Source of the DNA: Bradyrhizobium sp.
GTDB lineage: Bacteria > Pseudomonadota > Alphaproteobacteria > Rhizobiales > Xanthobacteraceae
DNA length: 64,000 bases
Assembly: GCF_022844465.1 (NCBI RefSeq)
Contig: NZ_JALHLP010000001.1
Span: forward strand, 248,001-312,000
Direction of reading: 5' to 3'
Shown one piece after another: positions 59,853 through 64,000 of the stretch; position 1 is the stretch's first letter; every line of letters starts with the position of its first letter. A model generated the notes under the pieces. The model was given only the letters and a program-made list of their open reading frames with translations. It was not told the DNA's origin and made no database searches. The translations under genes were made by a program, and so were the position numbers.

Positions 59853-60830
59853 CTACCAGCGAACGAGCGCGGAGCCCCAGGTGAAGCCGCCGCCCATGGC
59901 TTCGAACAGCACCAGATCGCCCTTCTTCACCCGTCCATCCCTCACCGCGACCGCCAACGCGAGCGGAATCGAGGCGGCCGACGTATTGCCGTGCAAATCG
60001 ACCGTCAGCACCACCTTCTGCGGTGCAATATGCAGCTTGTGCGCCGAAGCATCGATGATCCGCTTGTTGGCCTGATGCGGGATGAACCAGTCGATATCCT
60101 CGGCCGTCGCGCCGGTGGCCTCGAATGCATCGACGATCACGTCGGTGATCATGCCGACCGCGTGCTTGAACACCTCGCGGCCTTCCATCCGCAGATGCCC
60201 CACGGTCTGGGTCGTGGACGGGCCGCCATCGACATAGAGCTTCGCCTTGTGCCGGCCGTCGGAACGCAGATGCGTCGTCAGCACTCCGCGGTCGGAAGGC
60301 GCGCCTGGCTGATCCTGCGCCTCCAGCACGACGGCGCCGGCGCCATCACCGAACAGCACGCAGGTGCCGCGGTCGTTCCAGTCGAGAATGCGCGAAAAGG
60401 TCTCGGCGCCGATCACCAGCGCGCGCTTGCTGGTGCCGGCGCGAAGGAAATTATCCGCGGTTGCGAGCGCGAACACGAAACCGGAGCACACGGCCTGCAG
60501 ATCGAAGGCGGCGCCGTGATGGATACCGAGCCCGTTCTGCACGGCGACGGCGGTTGCCGGAAAAGTATTGTCCGGCGTCGAGGTCGCCAGCACGATCAGG
60601 TCGATCGCCTGCGCCTCGATACCGGCGTGTTCCAGTGCCGCGCGCGCGGCGTTGATCGCCAGATGCGAGGTGTATTCACCTTCGGCGGCGATGTGGCGCT
60701 GCCGGATGCCGGTGCGTTGCACGATCCACTCGTCCGAAGTATCCAGTCGAGTCGCCAGTTCGGCATTGGTGAGCACTTTTTGCGGCAGATAGGAGCCGCA
60801 GCCCAGCACGACCGAACGTTTCGCAGTCAC
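59853..60830 (-). CDS. fabH: Beta-ketoacyl-ACP synthase III
   Basis: 325 residues. Catalytic triad Cys115 ([10 protein letters not shown]), His252 ([10 protein letters not shown]) and Asn282 ([11 protein letters not shown]) all present. It condenses acetyl-CoA with malonyl-ACP to start fatty acid synthesis. Start overlaps the plsX stop by 4 bp, the conserved plsX-fabH pair. Confidence 0.98.
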   Translation of the reverse strand: MTAKRSVVLGCGSYLPQKVLTNAELATRLDTSDEWIVQRTGIRQRHIAAEGEYTSHLAINAARAALEHAGIEAQAIDLIVLATSTPDNTFPATAVAVQNGLGIHHGAAFDLQAVCSGFVFALATADNFLRAGTSKRALVIGAETFSRILDWNDRGTCVLFGDGAGAVVLEAQDQPGAPSDRGVLTTHLRSDGRHKAKLYVDGGPSTTQTVGHLRMEGREVFKHAVGMITDVIVDAFEATGATAEDIDWFIPHQANKRIIDASAHKLHIAPQKVVLTVDLHGNTSAASIPLALAVAVRDGRVKKGDLVLFEAMGGGFTWGSALVRW

Positions 60831-61888
60831 GTGACAGCCTCCTGCGCGGTCTGCGCCTGAGCCAGCGCACTGCCGTCGCGATTGAGCATCTGATTGATCT
60901 TGGTGAGGAGATCGCAGCGGACCATCTCATAGCCAACATCGACCGCATAGGCAAAGCCTTCAGCACTGGTTCCGCCATGGCTCTTCACAACCACGCCTTT
61001 CAGCCCGAGCAGCACACCACCATTGGATTTATTGGGATCGAGCTTCTCGCGCAGCGCCTTGAACGCGCTGCGGGCGAACAGATAGCCGATCCGCGAAAGC
61101 CAGCTGCTGGCCATGGCGTTGCGCAGGAAGTCGGCCATCTGGCGCGCGGTCCCTTCGGCAGCCTTCAGCGCGATGTTGCCGCTGAAACCTTCCGACACGA
61201 TCACGTCGGCAGCACCGAGGCCGATCCCGTCGCCCTCGACGAACCCGATATAGTCGAGTTCCGGCAGGTTCATCGCGCGCAGCTGTTCCGCAGCCTTGCG
61301 GATTTCCTCGCCACCCTTGACCTCCTCGACCCCGATATTGAGCAACCCGACGGTCGGACGCTTGAGGCCAAACAGCACGCTCGCCATCGCGCTACCCATG
61401 ACCGCCAGCGACACCAGATGGTGGGCGTCGCCGCCGATGCTGGCGCCGAGGTCGAGCACGACGGAATCGCCTCGTGCCGTGGGCCAGACGCCGGCGATGG
61501 CCGGGCGATCGATCCCGGACATCGTGTGCAGATGGAAGCGCGCCATCGCCATCAGGGCGCCGGTATTGCCTGCGGAAACCGCGACATGGGCCTCGCCTTT
61601 TTTCACGGCATCGATCGCAAGCCACATCGACGAACTCTTGCGGCCGCGGCGCAGCGCCTGGCTCGGCTTCTCGTGCATGCTGACGGTGACGTCGGTGTGG
61701 ACCACGCGCGAGGCGGCCTTCAGCGCCGGATATTTGGCAAGCTGCTCGTCGATCAGCTTGCTGTCGCCATACATCAGAAATTCAGAGTCGGGATGCCGCT
61801 TCAAGGCAATCGCGGCGCCGGGAATGACGACCGAGGCGCCGACATCGCCACCCATGGCGTCAAGCGCAATTCGAACCTTTTGAGGCAT
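60827..61888 (-). CDS. plsX: Phosphate acyltransferase PlsX
   Basis: 353 residues. [25 protein letters not shown] start, [12 protein letters not shown], the [11 protein letters not shown] segment, [46 protein letters not shown] are all standard PlsX blocks. It makes acyl-phosphate from acyl-ACP for phospholipid synthesis. ATG 61888 gives family length; the upstream in-frame part is not conserved-looking. Confidence 0.97.
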   Translation of the reverse strand: MPQKVRIALDAMGGDVGASVVIPGAAIALKRHPDSEFLMYGDSKLIDEQLAKYPALKAASRVVHTDVTVSMHEKPSQALRRGRKSSSMWLAIDAVKKGEAHVAVSAGNTGALMAMARFHLHTMSGIDRPAIAGVWPTARGDSVVLDLGASIGGDAHHLVSLAVMGSAMASVLFGLKRPTVGLLNIGVEEVKGGEEIRKAAEQLRAMNLPELDYIGFVEGDGIGLGAADVIVSEGFSGNIALKAAEGTARQMADFLRNAMASSWLSRIGYLFARSAFKALREKLDPNKSNGGVLLGLKGVVVKSHGGTSAEGFAYAVDVGYEMVRCDLLTKINQMLNRDGSALAQAQTAQEAVT

Positions 61889-62102
61889 GAACGTCCCGGA
61901 AACCTGATCTCTTGCGGCCCTCGAAGAGCCCGGCCGCGTACTGGAAAGGCACCGCTGAAGACAGTGCTCGGCAAAACACAACGCTGCGTCTCCGCCGGGC
62001 CGCGACAATAGCCTGTCCCCGTCCCGACACAACCTCTTGACCACGGTCTTTTGCGGGTCGAACCGCACGCCGCGCGAAATCGCGGAGGATATTAGACCAT
62101 AC

Positions 62103-62126
62103 GAGTCAGAGTCTTATACACGATTC
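62103..62126. promoter_or_regulatory. Cluster of three GANTC (CcrM) sites upstream of plsX
   Basis: GAGTC at 62103-62107, GAGTC at 62109-62113 and GATTC at 62122-62126, all within 24 bp, about 215 bp before the plsX ATG in the 301-bp gap after DUF177. Fully/hemi-methylated GANTC with GcrA times promoters in alphaproteobacteria. No other feature was seen in this gap apart from AT-rich promoter-like stretches. Confidence 0.45.
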
Positions 62127-62189
62127 CCGGTGAGACATTAGAACCACATCAGCCGGAATTCGTCGTCGGCATCGATTTTCGCCCTGCAA

Positions 62190-62777
62190 TCACTTGCCTT
62201 TGGGCTTCTTTGCGCCGGTTTTCTTGGGCCGGACCTTGAGCGCCTTTAGCGCGGCAAACGGGTGATCCTCGGGATCGGGGGCTTCGACCAACGGCTGGAA
62301 AACCGCGTTGGGCTTGCGCGGATAGGGATCCACCCCAAGGTACAGTGCGTCGGTCGCCAGCCTGCCGAGGTCGATGGCGCCGTTCTCGATCGGCTCCGGC
62401 GGGTCGGGCGTCTGGCCATCGCCCTGCGATGCCTCATCGACCAGCGTGGCCATTTGCGGAATTTGCTCCGGCGGCGCAAACACCAGATCGATCGGTTCGT
62501 CGATGTCGGTCTCCATCGGCTCCAGCGTCACAACGCAGGTCTGCGCGATCCGCGCGCGCACGCGACCGCCGACATGGAAACGGCCGCCGCCCTTCGGCGT
62601 TACGTCAAACGAAGCTTCCACCGAACGCACCGCGCGCAGGCCGCCGACCTCGGCCACCGCATCGCACACCGCTTGACCGGCCACGATGTCGCGATGCAGC
62701 CCCGTCTCCGGCACCTGCGCCACCGCAATGGGGACCCGCCACGGGTCCGGCTTATCTGGCGTGACCGTCTTGCTCAT
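62190..62777 (-). CDS. DUF177 (YceD-like) protein
   Basis: 195 residues. GRFHVGGRVRARIAQTCVVTLEPMETDIDEPIDLVF contains the conserved single Cys-V-V-T-L-E-P core of DUF177, and the C-terminal block GAIDLGRLATDALYLGVDPYPRKPN is diagnostic. In many bacteria it is linked to rpmF and 23S rRNA; here it precedes plsX without rpmF. Start overlaps the upstream gene by 4 bp. Confidence 0.92.
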   Translation of the reverse strand: MSKTVTPDKPDPWRVPIAVAQVPETGLHRDIVAGQAVCDAVAEVGGLRAVRSVEASFDVTPKGGGRFHVGGRVRARIAQTCVVTLEPMETDIDEPIDLVFAPPEQIPQMATLVDEASQGDGQTPDPPEPIENGAIDLGRLATDALYLGVDPYPRKPNAVFQPLVEAPDPEDHPFAALKALKVRPKKTGAKKPKGK

Positions 62778-63325
62778 GGCCGCATACCCGCGTTTTTCGG
62801 CACGGGAAATCTGCCCGAACCGCCCAACAGCGTCGCCTCGTCGAGCCGGTCCAATGCCACCATCGCTTCCTCGGCATAGGCCGCAAGCCGGCGCGCCTTT
62901 TCAATATTCGCACCATTGAGGACATTCTTGCAGAGCGCCTGCGCCAGCGCCTCCCCGCCCTCGGTGAGCGCGAGGTCGTAGGCCGCGGTGCGGCCATAGA
63001 AGGCCTCGCCGAAGGCCTGCATCCGCTTCGGAACGGTGAGGTCACCGACGCCCATCTCGCGGAGATTGTCGTCCATATCGTTGCAGAAATGGTCGAACAG
63101 CGCCTGCGACAGCGCCGCGCCGTCAGCGACCGATTTCAGCCGTCGCAGCACCAGCCATAGATGCAGCAAAATCAGGTCGAAACGGCCGTTAACCGTGTCG
63201 GGAACTCCAAACGCCCGATAAAACAGCGGTTCTCGCGCTTGCGTCACGATCATGCCATAGATGGCCTCGATGGTGCCGCGCATCGGCGTCTGGGGTTTCC
63301 TGAAGTGGTTGAACGGCCAGAGCAT
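62774..63325 (-). CDS. Ubiquinol-cytochrome c chaperone (CBP3/UQCC1 family)
   Basis: 183 residues. YGMIVTQAREPLFYRAFGVPDTVNGRFDLILLHLWLVLRRLK, then FDHFCNDMDDNLREMGVGDLTVPKRMQAFGEAFYGR, matches the alphaproteobacterial CBP3-like family, helping cytochrome bc1 assembly. ATG 63325 (MLWPFNHF) is the typical start. It is divergent from bamE. Confidence 0.93.
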   Translation of the reverse strand: MLWPFNHFRKPQTPMRGTIEAIYGMIVTQAREPLFYRAFGVPDTVNGRFDLILLHLWLVLRRLKSVADGAALSQALFDHFCNDMDDNLREMGVGDLTVPKRMQAFGEAFYGRTAAYDLALTEGGEALAQALCKNVLNGANIEKARRLAAYAEEAMVALDRLDEATLLGGSGRFPVPKNAGMRP

Positions 63326-63447
63326 TATGGGTTCCACAAGCGAGCTTTGAGGGTTTCCGTGAGAGGCGCCCGCCGCTGTTGCAATCCTGTGTGCTGCCCG
63401 GTACGTCAAGCCACCGCGCGATGCAAGAGGACGGGCGAATTTCCAGA

Positions 63448-63933
63448 ATGACCGCGACGAGCAACCCTGACGCAGGTGTCCCCTTGCGGCGCCGCCTGAT
63501 CGCACGCTGGCGCGGTTTCAAGGCGGCGGCGGCCGCAGTACTGGTCTGCGCGGCGCTCGGCGGCTGCACCGGCGAGCAGTTCCAGAAGGGCTACATCCTG
63601 CCGCCGAACGCACTGGAGCAGATTCCGATCGGCGCCAGCCAGGACCAGGTTCTGATCGTGATGGGCACGCCCTCGACGGTCGCCACCCTGAGCGGCGAGG
63701 TGTTCTACTACATCTCGCAGCGCTCCGAGCGCAAAGTCGCCTTCATGAACCAGCAGGTGGTCGATCAGCGCGTGATTGCGATCTATTTCGACAAGAACCG
63801 CCAGGTGCAGCGGCTCGCCAATTACGGGTTGCAGGACGGCAAGATCTTCGATTTCATCAGCCGCACCACGCCGACGTCAGGCCAGGAACTCAGCTACCTG
63901 ACGCCGCTGTTCAAGCTGCTCAGCTTTAACTAG
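63448..63933 (+). CDS. bamE: Outer membrane assembly lipoprotein BamE (SmpA/OmlA)
   Basis: 161 residues. A long basic N-terminus leads to a lipoprotein signal with lipobox LGGC; the mature domain starts TGEQFQKGYILPPNALEQIPIGASQDQVLIVMGTPS, the SmpA/OmlA pattern, and continues with YYISQRSERKVAF. It is part of the BAM complex at the outer membrane. ATG 63448 chosen; 63421 is in frame too. Confidence 0.94.
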   Translation: MTATSNPDAGVPLRRRLIARWRGFKAAAAAVLVCAALGGCTGEQFQKGYILPPNALEQIPIGASQDQVLIVMGTPSTVATLSGEVFYYISQRSERKVAFMNQQVVDQRVIAIYFDKNRQVQRLANYGLQDGKIFDFISRTTPTSGQELSYLTPLFKLLSFN

Positions 63934-64000
63934 CGTTTAGCCCTTTTCCGCAAAACGGAAAACCTGCGCCAAGTCGTCCGCTTGCCCTGCGGGCGCGTGC

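Noticed and set aside
63944..63962. Hairpin TTTTCCG/CGGAAAA after bamE as terminator
   Set aside because: Stem is short and AT-rich at its base and lacks a T-tract on the plus strand; too weak to call.

Overview
The window looks like a chromosomal segment of a Bradyrhizobium-type alphaproteobacterium (family Nitrobacteraceae). The DNA is GC-rich. Housekeeping order is alphaproteobacterial (rplM-rpsI; plsX-fabH-ihfA-merR followed by a tRNA-Pro). A gcrA cell-cycle regulator, FixK-type operators and two interspersed palindromic repeat families typical of these genomes are also present. The species call is inference from protein resemblance, not from a search.

Layout. 1-9.6 kb is core chromosome: an AI-2E family transporter end, a monooxygenase, a diguanylate cyclase, rpsI/rplM, a thioesterase, an enoyl-CoA hydratase, a CoA-binding protein, O-acetylhomoserine sulfhydrylase, heme A synthase and DUF2842. 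9.5-18.6 kb is an exopolysaccharide cluster: polysaccharide deacetylase, GNAT-type protein, Wzz/Wzc-like co-polymerase with a degenerate P-loop, GT4 glycosyltransferase, undecaprenyl-phosphate sugar-1-P transferase and O-antigen-ligase-like polymerase. 18.6-24.5 kb is metabolic genes plus gcrA, whose upstream region carries a perfect DnaA box and two GANTC sites. 24.7-34.5 kb is a microoxic/stress block: four FixK-like palindromes lie before a cytochrome c, two small genes and a Lon-like protease + USP operon, followed by a sensor kinase/response regulator pair. A decayed CcmI/TPR-type gene then borders the left end of an island.

35,189-58,640 is an integrated element of about 23.4 kb, inserted in the 3' end of tRNA-Pro(GGG) and bounded by a 46-bp direct repeat. 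From left to right it carries a P4-type tyrosine integrase with phased repeats in attL, a solo type IIG/ISP-like restriction-modification protein, a SocAB-like toxin-antitoxin pair behind an exact alphaproteobacterial LexA box, a leftward virion-gene set, small replication-region genes, an iteron-like ATCATGC array, a Prim-Pol/RepA-type helicase, an ECF-like sigma factor, an AlpA-like excisionase and a DUF3800 gene. The virion set has terminase small and large subunits, portal, gpW-like, two related scaffold-like proteins, tail chaperone, tape measure, gpZ-like and a connector. I cannot find a major capsid protein, maturation protease, tail tube, fibre or lysis gene, and the order of the virion genes is unusual. 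It is either a decayed prophage or a phage satellite that supplies packaging and tail-length parts while relying on a helper. That element, with its iteron origin and SOS-linked SocAB module, is the most promising undescribed system here.

58.7-64 kb returns to core chromosome: a MerR regulator, ihfA, fabH, plsX, DUF177 and a ubiquinol-cytochrome c chaperone on the minus strand, and a divergent BamE lipoprotein. Lipid synthesis (plsX-fabH) is preceded by a tight cluster of three CcrM GANTC sites.
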